From Cornus controversa (Eukaryota > Streptophyta > Magnoliopsida > Cornales > Cornaceae): a stretch of DNA of 64,000 nucleotides. The DNA lies in assembly GCA_026545225.1 (NCBI GenBank), contig CM048850.1, forward strand, positions 26,341,797 through 26,405,796. The letters run 5' to 3'. Every line of letters begins with the position of its first letter. Position 1 is the first letter of the stretch. Both the position numbers and the translations under genes were made by a program. Under the pieces are notes generated by a model. It was not told the origin of the DNA, searched no databases, and saw only the letters and a list, made by a program, of their open reading frames with translations. Shown in pieces: positions 27,090-38,284 of this stretch.

Positions 27090-30000
27090 TCACTGTTGGC
27101 CACTGTTACTCTCATTATCCATCTCCTCAGCATCCTCAAACCGTTGATCATTGATTCGAAGCTGCAGTGAGTAATTAATAAAGAACAGGTGAGCATTTTG
27201 CAATAATATTTAATGCCATTTGAAGTGTAAAATAAACTATGCGCGCCAAATTTGAGCAGGAAAATATAACATTTTCATTAGGAATAAATACATGTATGTG
27301 AAAATTCTGGGTCTCGGCAATCTCGAAGTAAAATATTGATTAAAATAGATTCAAAAAAAGCAATAAAGTTGAAGGAAAGAATTCAGATGCTGTCTTCACC
27401 ATCTTTAAGTCAATTAAGCTTTCTAGGGTTCCTTTCCATTTTTGTGCCTCTTCAATTAAAAACAATCTTTACAGGAATTTTGCATGCAATATATTAATGC
27501 TACAAAATAAAGAGAGTAAAACAATGTAACAATATCTCATGGTTCCCACATGCCACTTTATCCAAATTAAATAGTGACCAATCAAAGATAAGAGGAGCTT
27601 CTTTTTGTTCTTATTTTTTTTCTTTGTTAGTTACCCCTTTTCCTGTTTACTTATCAAAAAAAAAAATCTTTGTTGGAAGGAAGGATTTAATCATAGTGAT
27701 ACTTTTCATCAAAAAGATTATTCCCATGCTGTTTTTGCATTTGAATGCATTTTCAATGACTTGCTCTAAATTTTAATAATTATTTTACTCAGCCTTTTGT
27801 ATACATTCCTTGTTGAAAAAGAAAAACCAAAAAACCTTCCATATTCAATTTTTTCCCCTCTTTTTATACAAGGATACAATCTTTTTGGGTCTTTATTCCC
27901 CTTTGTAACTTCTCAAATTAATCATTCAACATTTTATCATATATCTCATTTTCAATTTTTCAGGGTTGATCAGAAGTATTATCTGCACTTTTCAAATATA
28001 TGAATATATGATTTTTTGCATCTTATGTCATTACCAAAAGCATTACAAGCTTTCATTCAATCAAGCAATATAGAAACGTGAGTAAGATTCGACAATTTCT
28101 TAGTTATGTAAGAGATGACATGACATGACCCTTACAAGAGTTCCAAGGATTGAGTAAATTGGACAACTACAAGCATACCTCAAGCACATTTCGAGCAAGG
28201 TCATGATCCCCGTTTGAATATCCAATTGAGCTCGTAGGATTTTGAGAGAGATTCCATCCAGAGTCTTCTCCCTCTAGAGATGTCATCATGTTACAAGGTG
28301 AAGATAAAATAAAATTGATTTAAAAAAAGCACCAATAATAGTCAATCAAAACTGTACCCAAGTCCTCATCTACCATCTGATCAGCACTAAAAATCCAATT
28401 ATGCTCCTCTTCTTCCTCTGCAGAAAGCATAAACAAAATAGTTAAATTGGTTTGCAAATCATGGTATAACTGGTCAATACAGTATTGAGAATATTTTGGC
28501 AATGGCCTTTGCCTCATTGCAAGAAATTTGGTACTCACCCTCAATAGGCTCAGGATTTAGCTCAGCACATCTGCAGAATACCTCAAACAGCGTGTCCACT
28601 GTTAAAAGGAAGTAAAGGACAAAATTACTTTTCACCATTGAAGAAGCATCAAGACACCAGTAACGACTTTAATATATGATGCATGAAAAGATGCCAAGCA
28701 CAAATATACAATAGCTTAAAAGAAGAATACATTGACTGGAGTCTGATGGCACAATCCTCATCTCCTTGATCTTCGATAAGTCTAATGTTTCGCTACATTC
28801 TGAATCTGAGCCGTCCGAGTCATCATCCTCCACTTCAGTATCAATCTTAAAAAAAATAATAAAAAAATCACTAATTTCATGCACCAACAAAAAATAAATA
28901 TGCAAATGAAGAACAGAAATTAAATACAAAAGTGAGTTAGCAGTGCATTAGCAGAGGGTAAAAGATTTGAGAAGAGTGGATCTAAGGAACAAGGTAAGAG
29001 ACAAAGAAGCCCAAAACATAAAAGGGATGAATTAGAAACCATTTTAAAACATTAAATATAATAGGAGACATCGCTTGTAATGAAAAAAGAATGGAAAAGA
29101 GAATTCATATAGCCGGCCCTATTCATATAGGATGAAGGCAAAGATGATGATGTTGATGATGATATATATTTTGGATGCATTAAGACTTCATATAACCATT
29201 CTATCAAGAAAAAGTAATAATTTTTTTAATGTTGATAATTTGATCAGTAGATAGTGCTTTATGAGAAATTGGTGAATTGTGTTCAGGCAGTGGGGATGCT
29301 GGATGCCGCATGGATCAATTGTTCCTTTAAAGTAGTGGAGTGGAAGATGGTTCCCCACTACTATCTCTTATTTTATCACTAATACGCACCACTCTTAATT
29401 TCCTCTTCACATGTTGATTAATAATTCTATCTTTTCTAGTTACTCCTATCATCTATCTCACCATTCTCCATTCAGCTACATGAAGCGTTCTTCTTATTTC
29501 TTTTTTAACGTCCAACATTTTGTTCCATATAATATAGTTGGCTAATAACCATCCCATAAAAATTTTCTTCTAACTTATTTGGTTCGTTTGTCACATAGAA
29601 CGTCACTAGCTTGTCTCCATTTTGAACACCTTGCTCCAATCTTACTTATTACATCACCATTTATCTCTCTATCTTATTGTATTATAGACCAAAAAAACTA
29701 TTTTTAGTGACACTTTGGTCTTGCCTTGTGATAGTCATATTGTCGTCCTCTACTACTTTGTCAAACATACATGCCATGTGTTGTGTCTTACTATTTCTAG
29801 GCCATTCATTTCTAAGGCATTTCTTCAATGTTTCTAATTTTATTACCAAGGCTTTCTTAGAAATATCCAATAGAACTATATCATCAGCAAATAACATACA
29901 CCATGATATGCCTTCTTATATATCCTTTGTTATCTTATCTAAAACTACTATAAATAAATATGGATTTAACACTGAGCCTTAGTGCAATCATACTTTTATA

Positions 30001-31748
30001 GAGAAATCACTAGTCTCTCTACATATAGTACGAACTTTAGTCCTTGTTTCACTATACATGTCCTAAATAAGATTTATAAGTTTCATAAAAATTTATTTTC
30101 TCTATAGTGCCCACCAAATCATCCCTTGACACTCTAAGTGTCTCAACAACGCTCTTTGTCTCTATCTCTTTATTATATCTACACAACTATATATGTGTAT
30201 ATATATATACAGATGTTATACCATGGTCGTATATGTAAATACTACCGTGCTAATTTGAGTATTATAAGTTATATAATTATTAATTTAAATATTACCTTAA
30301 ATTTATTTCTATACATTTTTTTCCAAATTTTTGATATACATGCATACTTAGTAATTGATAGTTCCCACTCCAATTGGTTATATTACTACTTTTTTTTATA
30401 AACAATTTTGCATTCGAAATTCTGTTCTATTTGGGAAACTAAGAGTTAGTTGGGATTTTGTAAAAATTCTCATTCTACTAAAAACTGAATTTTGAAAACT
30501 TCAACAAAAATTTCTCTTCTTATTTAAAAAAATGCTTGATAAACAAAGTTATTCTAAAAGTTTTACTAATTTAGTACATGAATTGAATTTTTCACATCTT
30601 ATTAAATATTTTGTGTTGGATGATTACATGCAATTTTTTTTCTGTTTCTAAAATATTTAGTAACTATTTCACTTATGTTATTATTTATTATTTGTATAAA
30701 TCAATTGAACTTTTCACATCTTATCAAATATTTGTTTTTCTCTGTGTTTTACTATATAGTTGTTTATAAATATTTTGAACTACGTGTAATGCACGTATAT
30801 TTTTTACTAGCTACTAAAAGTATATAGCATTTTTATTTTTAGAAAAATGATAAATCCTCTGACTTTTGGCATCCAAATGGGTGTATGTGAGAGGAGTGAT
30901 CATGACATCATGATGACGTCATCACTCCTCTCACATCTACCCATTCAGAAATTGCCCAATTCAGCTTTTCTATCACAACTCTTATTTTTATATACATTTT
31001 TTTACATTTTAGCACCTTTTCATCTATAAAAAAATAAAAGATCAACTATGTATAGTCAATTATGTATGGTGTCATTTAAAAAGAAGTTTTTTAAATTCAA
31101 ACCTTTCTAACTTTAGAGTTATGTATAATCTCGTTTAAAGAGAAGTTTTTAAATTCAAACAACTCTCTAACTTTATCACAATAAAAAAACTCATAAGAAA
31201 AAAAAAAAAAAATACACCCAACAAAGGAAATTTAACTATTAAAGAATTATATTCACATTGAAATACATCTTCTACCAACTTAAAAAAAAAATTCACACAT
31301 GTAGGTGACATAAGGTTTAGCTCTTTTACCAAATACTTCTTATATATATATATTTCATATTAATTTATATTTTCAAGTAATAACACTAACAGTTACCTAT
31401 TTAATTTTTGACAAAAAAAACATAAAAATAAAATACAATTCAAGTGTCAAATGTCGTTTAAAGGGTTACGAATGTATAGCATTGTTTAAAGAGAAGTTTT
31501 AAAATGTACCTTTCTAAGTTTAGATTTATATATAGTGTCGTTTAAAGAGAAGTTTTTAAATTCAAACAACTCTTTAACTTTGTCATAATAAAAAATAATA
31601 ATAATAAAAAATCATAGAAAAAAGATAAAAGAAATACACCCAACTAAGGAAATATAACTATTAAAGAATTACATTCACATTGAAATACATTGCTATTAAC
31701 AAAGAATTACGTACACTCATATTGAAATACTTCTTTTACCAAACACTT

Positions 31749-31786
<38 letters not shown>

Positions 31787-34700
31787 TTTCAAGTAATAAC
31801 ACTGACAATTACTTGTTTAATTTTTTACAGCAAAAGGAAAAAAAAAAACTGTTTAATTAGGATCTTCTCTTTTATTATTATTTTCAAAAAAACAAATGAC
31901 AGTTAATTTTTCAAACAACACACCGATTGGAAATAGTCGGTTCTTTCCTGATTATAAATAATCTGAATCAAAATCCCATAATCGCTTCAACTTGGTTGCT
32001 TCAGAATTTTAAGATCGCTTTCAATTGAATTTGTTGGACAAAAAGGCTACAATTACATTTAAAGAAGGATCTAGAGGAAAGAAACAGATCAAGAATAGCA
32101 TAAAGCTTACTATGAAAATGCGAGATACAAATAACCTTGCCATTTGGTATACCAGTTGATAAGCAATGAATATTGCATATTCAATATCCCTAAAATTATA
32201 TGTATTAATGTCTTAGCAATATTTCTTTCATGTTTTTATTAATAATTTTAATCTTTTTATGATTTTAGGTAATTAAGGGTAATTATGATTAATAATGGTG
32301 AAATAGGGCTACAAATGATGCTCATTTAGTTATCACTGAAGCTTGACTCATGAGAGATATGTTTATATTGAAGATCCAAACTAAATGGACTGAAGAAATG
32401 GGCTAGAAATGAATTTAAATGAAGAAAAGGAGCACGAGCCTATTCGCATTGAAGATTGAGCCAATTCAAACCTAAAAGTTCTAAACCCGTTTTGGTATTC
32501 AGACCATAACTCCGTACACGATTGTTAAAACAAACCAAACTCCACGTAGGTTGAAGGAAATTCAATTCTGTACAATTTCATATTTCACGAAAATTTCCTA
32601 AAACGGACGTTTTCAGCAACTTTCTGCCCTATTTGCGCAGCTGCCACTTTTTGGGTGCAAATGCCACTTTGTTAGGCGCAAGTGTCATTTTCTTATGCAC
32701 ACTTGTCACTTTGGAGAGGCCAGGTGTCCCGTTGGTTTTGTTTCGCAAAGTAAAAATGACGAAAAGGGAGAAAACTAGGTATTGGGGGGAGAGGAAACAC
32801 AGAGAGAAATACAGAGGCGATTCGTGACGATACGGACAAGAGGATGGCGATTTCATCATCATTCAAGTTTGGACATTTGATCATGAGCGGCTAAACACCA
32901 TTCCGGGGAAGTGACATAACCCTAACCTGTCTTTCAATGTTTTAAGTTGTATATTAATTTGGGAATGATTTAATTTGTGCATTGATTATATAACCGAGAC
33001 ATAAACAATAGTTGTGCTATTGCTTTTAATTTGAATGTATTGATTCATTACACATTTATTCTTGTTCTTGTAGAATGAATTCGAATTTGCAATGATTAGA
33101 GTTTGGTTCTTTCAACTTCTATGATTTTGTTAAGACAGGTTATACAATAGTTTTCACATATCGTTCAATTTAGATTTTTAATAATTCGTACTAAGCAAAG
33201 ATGGGTTATCACATCAGTAGTTAGTCAGATGTATAGGCCATGCTAAGTGAAGACGAGTTATGCTTAATTAAATGTTGAACGAATTCTCTTGATAGAATTG
33301 AATTGGGCTTGTAACCATTCTTTTCTGAATGCATAGATTAAACGTCCCAAATTAGTACAATTGTCATTGTTAGAGGGTTAGTGGTGAAGTCAGTTCCCAG
33401 GACCTTCTCTTCCTGATTAAATTTCATAACATCAATTTATAAATATCTTTAATTTTCTCAATTAAAATCAAGATCAAACATCAACAATTAGTTTCCAATT
33501 ATTTTAGAATTAATTCAAGACTAAGTAACATAACAATTCAACCTTGCAAGTCCTTGAAGTTCGACACCCTCTATATAGCCCTGTCCTACGAGGAATCGTT
33601 CTATTGCGAGTGGTTAAGTAGAATTGAAATCACATCACCAGTGAGACTCCATACCTTCATTGTGTGTCCTTTTTGGGGAGGCCATTGGACATCCTCATAC
33701 CCAGCAATGTTTCCAGAGGTTTGTCTTATCTGCTTACGTGTACGTGTGCATGCATTGTCTTTATGATTATGATTGCTTGGACAACAATTTAATTGTGCAG
33801 TGTCATGAAATTAATTGAAATGATCATCTGAAATTTTGGAACTCAATTCATTTATATTCATTTTTTTTTTCTTATGCATGTACGTGTGATAGTTATGGCA
33901 TTTAGAGAACTCATCTCCCTCAAACACAAGGCTCTTAGAGAAACAGTTGTTGTAGCACTTGCGTATAGACGAAATTAGTTTATGAGTTTTCTGCAAATAG
34001 ATTCTCTTACAATCACCTATTCTTTTATCCATGTCTAAATATTTAGTAATTATTTTATTCATGTCAGTTTAGTTTATTATATTTTATTTTATGTTAATAT
34101 TTTACCATTTGTAGTCATAAAAATTTATATTTATTTATAAAGTTTTGAACTACGTGCAATGCACGTATATTTTTTCTAGTATGGTAGCAAATGAAGCTAA
34201 ATAGTTGAAAGTTAAAACAAACTTTAAAATTTGAACAATTCAATGTCAGTTGATTATTTATTTATTCATTTAGAAATAAGTTTTTTGAGATAGAGCCCAT
34301 TAAATGTTGGGTTTGAATCATTAATTTGAGGAGCATGTGCATGTATTTGGGTACTATATATGGTGGAGTTATGATTGAGAAGAATGGTTCCTATGTTCTC
34401 CATCAAGAAAATTTTAAATTATCACAAGGTTGGGGAAGAGAGAGAGAGTTAAAACTTCTCCGGAGGTTCAGCTTTGTATTGTGGTGAATTTTTTCTTTTC
34501 TTATTTTTTTTCTTCACATTGAATAGCCCCAATTTTAGCTCCGATATAAAATACGTTCGGATCCACCTTCGAGTTGAAAGTAAAATTTGTTCTTCGCAGA
34601 AGCACAAGGCAAACCAAATGTCGAAACAATCTCAGGTTGCACTATAATACATCAGTAGTACAAGAACATACAATTCAGATGCATTTCTTAGCTTTAATTT

Positions 34701-35493
34701 TGAATATTGAAGACAGTGTGCATAGTACAGCATTTTCCAGCTTTCACAATACAATCAAATTAAATTGAGAATTTGAAATAGTCCACAGGATAGATAAGAA
34801 ACATTATCACGTGATAAGAAATTATTCAGTTGATGTTCATAATGGTAAGAAATTCTTCGACTAATGTTTCAAAATAAATAATATTCAATTGGAAAAAGCT
34901 ATCAAGGGGACGCTCTCACCATGAGCACCCCCTTGCAGCCATTGGCTTGAGAGTGACCCCTTGACAGAATTACTCTATTCAAACATTTAAAACAATCTAA
35001 CCCCGCAATCAGGGTCCAAATATTACACAACTAAACTTTCAAATTGTTGTTCTGTATGCAATAAATATAATAGAGATGCATCTGAATATATTATAGAAAG
35101 AGATAAAAATATCTAACCTAAGCCCAATATTTGGTGAGAAAAAAGAAAAATTTACAAAAAAAACAGTTCTTTTAACTATTAATTTATGCTACAAAACAAC
35201 CAAATTGTCCTTCAACATCGCAAACCATCTAAAAGTAATCATATCAAGAACATCAAAAAATTCACAAAACATCGATTATGTAACAAATTGAATACCTGAG
35301 CATATATACAAGGAGATGAATAGGCCTCCGGGTCCCTCGACACAGCATGAAGCGACACCGACAAGAAGTCAACCGCATAACCTTTTGCCCGGTCCACGTC
35401 GCTCAACCACATCACTTGCCTTCACAATTCACCACAAGTTCAACACGCTCACACAGTATTCCATGATATACATACATAAACATGTGTAAATAC

Positions 35494-35530
<37 letters not shown>

Positions 35531-35713
35531 TCGAGTGAGAATATACTTCGTGGAGATGTAGAGAGTGCCAGGGGACTCAGGGGGATGGTTACCGAGAACA
35601 ATGGAGACGCAGGGCTGGACGTGCATGAGTTCCTCGCCGTTATCGGCGTCGAGGCGTGGTTGTCCCGCACCGTCGCCGATTCTCTCCGTGAAGAACCTTA
35701 GCCCCGGCACCAT
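27090..35713 (-). CDS. Methylosome subunit pICln (ICln family)
   Basis: Seven coding exons: 35713-35547, 35419-35296, 28845-28731, 28598-28539, 28417-28358, 28273-28179 and 27161-27090 (693 nt, 230 residues plus stop). All introns are GT-AG and all phases agree. The protein starts MVPGLRFFTERIGDG, has the PH-like core (MHVQPCVSIVLGN, ESPGTLYIST, WLSDVDRAKGYAVDFLSVSLH, SRDPEAYSSPCIYAQ), an acidic stretch from about residue 98 (EVEDDDSDGSDSE), LDLSKIKEMRIVPSD, then CAELNPEP, EEEEEHNWIFSADQM and a C-terminus with INDQRFEDAEEMDN. Length and order match plant pICln. In eukaryotes pICln holds Sm proteins for PRMT5 methylation and snRNP assembly in the cytosol. The second intron is 6.45 kb and packed with repeats; the others are 84-1017 bp. 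No damage is seen. Confidence 0.95.
29111..29165 (+). mobile_element. RTE LINE 3' tail, very short
   Basis: GCCGGCCCTATTCATATAGG followed by ATGAAGGCAAAGATGATGATG matches the 3' end shared by the RTE pieces at 42690 (minus strand) and 59127. A GATGATGATG tail follows. No clear target duplication. Confidence 0.6.
29365..30140 (-). mobile_element. RTE-type LINE fragment (reverse transcriptase), truncated
   Basis: On the minus strand, CMLFADDIVLLD-like sequence (here YYMLFADDIVLLDISKKA) marks the reverse transcriptase catalytic site (the FADD box), followed by KLETLKKCLRNEW and, after several frame changes, GVTRKDRI. This is the C-terminal half of a plant RTE reverse transcriptase. It lacks both ends of the element, contains several stops and frameshifts, and lies antisense to nothing but intron. 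Confidence 0.8.
30879..30942. repeat. Near-perfect hairpin with a TGACGTCA core
   Basis: Arms ATGTGAGAGGAGTGAT (30885-30900) and ATCACTCCTCTCACAT (30921-30936) are perfect complements, with outer GGGT/ACCC pairing. The loop side includes TGACGTCA (30914-30921), a palindromic bZIP-type motif. May be a tiny fold-back element. Confidence 0.85.
31063..31810. repeat. Direct duplication of about 350-400 bp, diverged
   Basis: Two successive copies with the same order of blocks: CGTTTAAAGAGAAGTTTTTAAATTC, CAACTCTCTAACTTTATCA (CTTTAACTTTGTCA in copy 2), ATACACCCAACAAAGGAAAT and TATTAAAGAATTATATTCAC. It includes a TA microsatellite (about 31752-31781). Confidence 0.75.
32130..33770 (+). mobile_element. 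LTR-like non-coding block in the pICln intron (fossil, uncertain)
   Basis: No coding frame. Features resembling plant long-LTR elements: 'ttttaggtaattaagggtaatta', 'aaacccgttttggtattcagaccataactccgtac', 'atgagcggctaaacacc', and 'gcaagtccttgaagttcgacaccc'. A related but shorter stretch is at about 46325-46680 ('ttcaggtccttaatggtaatttta', 'aatcccgttttggtaatg'). Ends were not found, and the family (Tat/Ogre-like or LARD) is inference. Broken. Confidence 0.3.
35490..35535. repeat. (TA)n/(GA)n compound microsatellite in the first pICln intron
   Basis: A TA run changing into a GA run, immediately downstream of the exon 1 donor at 35546. Confidence 0.9.
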
Positions 35714-35818
35714 TTTTTCGAAACCCTAATTTCGTTCTGTTCTTTACTTCGTTATAGTAGGTAAATCTGGTTTAGGTTTCAGTCTCTTTTTCGGTTCTAG
35801 GGTTTATTTGAACAGTCG

Positions 35819-35826
35819 GCGCCAAA
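35819..35826 (-). promoter_or_regulatory. E2F-type site (TTTGGCGC) upstream of pICln
   Basis: TTTGGCGC on the gene strand 106 bp upstream of the ATG. It matches the E2F consensus TTTSSCGC found in plant cell-cycle and growth genes; use in this gene is inference. A GAAACCCTAATTT telo-box-like motif lies at about 35721-35733. Confidence 0.4.
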
Positions 35827-35982
35827 TTTCTTTTTTTAACACAAAAAAAAAATAAAATTAATTACTAAGTATTAGACGTAAATAACACAACTTTCAGTGT
35901 CCAAGTTAAAAACTTAAACATGACATCAATCTCACCCCTCTCCGAACAATAGTTCACTGAGCAGCGGGCAATAAAAAACAAA

Positions 35983-37439
35983 GGTTAAATATCATCTACC
36001 TTCCCGATACTTATCCAAATAATACATACTTTACCGTTTAATAATTTCATCTACCTTTTTTGAAGTTTGTCAAAATAATTTTTTCTTTTACATTTTATAA
36101 TCTCATGTATCTTTTCTGAAGTTTTGATACGTGTAATGCACACCCCTTTCCATAATAGCAGCTGACGTAGTAAAAAAGAATTTACTAACATAGTAAACGA
36201 GTAAAAAATATATTTTGCCCCTTTAACGCATCAAATTTTGCTTACCACAAATTACAACACAAAAGGTACTTGAAACCTGATCTACCAAAGGCTTTGCATA
36301 ATTTCCTTGTGATGAGTGATAAACATAGATCATTTCTAAGAAAATACTTTTGAATTTGTAATTGCTAGCTCATGAAGAAAATGTTTGTGAGAAATATCAT
36401 TTTAGAAACTGTTGAGTTATCAATAAAGACCATAAGAAGTTTTTTTAAAGAATTCAGTTGCTTTTGTTTGTGTGGTGGTCTTTGTTTCTTGCCTTTCGCT
36501 TGTGGTTGTTTCGATGCTTAGGCTTCCTGATGTATCAAGACCCAATAAATTTGAGAAAGTTTCTGTGGGAAACAATGCAAAGTTGAAAAAGACCCAATAG
36601 ATGTACGATATGCCCAAAGAATTCACCTACGTGGTCATCAAGAACTGAGCGATGGATTGTAGAGGTCTGAAGTTAGTGGTTAACGACGTGTTGGAGCTGA
36701 AGTACCCGAGGAATCAACACTCGATGAAGTGGTACTTGTTTGTTGATTTGATCCAGCCAGACCAGACTGGGTGGTCGGTGACCAAGGTTTTGGACCCCGA
36801 AGAGGCAGACTTGTTCTACGTGTTGTTCTTTTCGTCTTTGAGCTTGGTGATGAACCCGATTCAGCCGATGAGTGTGGTCGGGGATGGGCCGGTGTACAAC
36901 GACAAGGAGATGCAGGAGGGTTTGATCAAATGGTTGGAGGGGAAGGTGTATTGGAAGGAACAATGGGTGGGACCATGTGTTCATATGTCAAGATCTGATG
37001 CCTTGTATAAGATAGTTAATCAGATGAATAATGGGGTCTTGCTTGTTTCGAATTTCGGGAGGTTGGGACATGATCAGGCCTTGTTGGTGATTGAAGGATG
37101 TGATTTTGTTGTATTCGCATCGGATCAAAACCTTCAATGGGGACATTGATGTTGAGAGTCAGAAGTCTATGTTGTGATGACTGGTGTTTCGTGACTGCAG
37201 TCGTGGTATCGCCAGTTGGTGGAGATAGGAGAAGACCCATTTCACTGGAGAGAGAAGGAGAAAGAAAAGAAATAATAAATAAATAAATATATAATACATG
37301 AGCATAAAGTAAAATCACACACTACCATTAGTTACTTGGATAGCCGTCATTGATAAGGGAGGTAGGTGGGATTATGAAACATAGAGGAGAAGTATGTGTT
37401 ATTTCGACAAACCTCAAGGGAGGTAGATGATATTTATCC
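35983..37439 (+). mobile_element. Pack-MULE (Mutator-like, non-autonomous) carrying a host gene fragment
   Basis: A 9-bp target duplication AAAAACAAA lies at 35974-35982 and 37440-37448, exactly flanking inverted ends: left GGTTAAATATCATCTACCT, right (reverse complement) GGATAAATATCATCTACCT. Similarity of the arms continues for about 85 bp at roughly 70% by eye (ATACATACTTTACC/ACACATACTTCTCC; TCATCTACCT/CCACCTACCT). Inside is a piece of an ARAD-like GT47 gene. Nine-bp duplications with long inverted repeats are diagnostic for Mutator-like elements; carrying a host gene piece makes it a Pack-MULE. It lies about 270 bp upstream of the pICln ATG. Confidence 0.9.
36601..37190 (+). pseudogene. Captured fragment of an ARAD-like GT47 (exostosin family) glycosyltransferase
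   Basis: From MYDMPKEFTY at 36601 the sequence follows the plant ARAD family: YLFVDL, DPEEADLFYVLFFSSLSLV, EMQEGLIKWLEG, NGVLLVSNFGRLGHDQALLV, then RIKTFNGDIDVE in another frame. ARAD proteins are Golgi arabinosyltransferase candidates for pectic arabinan. The piece corresponds to about 195 residues of the N-terminal half of the exostosin domain; the signal anchor and C-terminal half are absent. It has an in-frame TGA at 36646, a pair of compensating shifts (about 36965 and 37005) and a further shift near 37095. Reading continues as a 165-codon frame (36652-37149) only by chance of shifts, so it is not a working enzyme. Confidence 0.88.
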
Positions 37440-37470
37440 AAAAACAAACGAGTCACCATATTATTTAGAA

Positions 37471-37793
37471 TTTTATTTAAATTTATATTTGTCTTTATCA
37501 ATATAGAATTTTTTATTTGATCATTTAAGACATGCATAGTATGTTACTGAAAATAAATAAAATTGACATAAATATTTAATATGATAAGATATTATATCAT
37601 GTTACATAATATATATATTATGATTTATAATTTTCTTGTACTTTTGACTCTAATTTTCATTTAAATTTATATTTTAATTTATTAATATAGAATCTTCTAT
37701 TTGATCATATAAGACATGCATAGTATGTTAATGAAAATTAACAAAAAAAATGACATAAATAATTAATATGATCATATATTATTTACATGTTAC

Positions 37794-37837
<44 letters not shown>

Positions 37838-37870
37838 ATGATTCATAATTTTCTTGTACTATTGACTTGT
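37471..37870. repeat. Direct duplication of about 185 bp with an (AT)n expansion
   Basis: Two units share TTTAAATTTATATTT, TCAATATAGAAT, TTTGATCAT, AAGACATGCATAGTATGTTA, CATGTTACATAATATATATA and ATAATTTTCTTGTACT. The second unit carries a 38-bp AT run (37797-37834). Confidence 0.85.
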
Positions 37871-38284
37871 ATAAGAATTTTTTTTTTCTATATTCTATTT
37901 TATTTTTATTTTTTACTCTCACATGTTATATACGATCTCAATTTTAATGTAGGCTCTATTTATTTCCCTGAAAATATTTTTTATTTTTAACAATTTTCAG
38001 TGGTTGTATAGTAAAATATTTTTCTCCAAAAATTGTAAAATGACTTTCATATTCAACTCATGTAAGTCATTTTTTAAATTTCTCAAGTCAACAGTCACCA
38101 TGGGAACGTACAAATCTCACTTCTCAACTTAGCTAACCTGAGCAGTGAGTAGTAGAAAACATTCGATTTATGTCGGTGGCTATTGTTTGATGCCAACAAA
38201 CATTTCTAAGGCCAATGGAATTTTTTAGTTTCAGTGGTAGTCTCTACAATTTGGGATTCCATATTCATTTGAAAACAATTTTTA
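37871..38284. other. AT-rich non-coding DNA
   Basis: Nothing recognised beyond the tail of the duplication. Confidence 0.4.

Larger units (their letters stand above)
28846..35295 (-). other. Second intron of pICln, 6.45 kb, repeat-rich
   Basis: Bounded by a donor CAG|GTATTC (exon end at 35296) and an acceptor TTTTTAAG|ATTGAT (exon start at 28845). Holds RTE LINE pieces (29111, 29365), a hairpin (30879), a direct duplication (31063), an LTR-like non-coding block (32130) and unannotated AT-rich DNA (30141-30878, 31811-32129, 33771-35295) in which I see nothing. Confidence 0.9.

Noticed and set aside
32629-32884. Three overlapping short frames around 32630-32880
   Set aside because: Mutually overlapping on both strands, no recognisable domain, inside the LTR-like block of the pICln intron.
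33554-33766. 70-codon frame in the pICln intron
   Set aside because: No domain recognised; the stretch around 'gcaagtccttgaagttcgacaccc' resembles the edge of plant long-LTR leaders.
36673-36984. 103-codon minus-strand frame opposite the captured ARAD piece
   Set aside because: Shadow of the plus-strand pseudogene; its sequence (HPLFLPIHLPLQPF) is the complement of conserved plus-strand codons.
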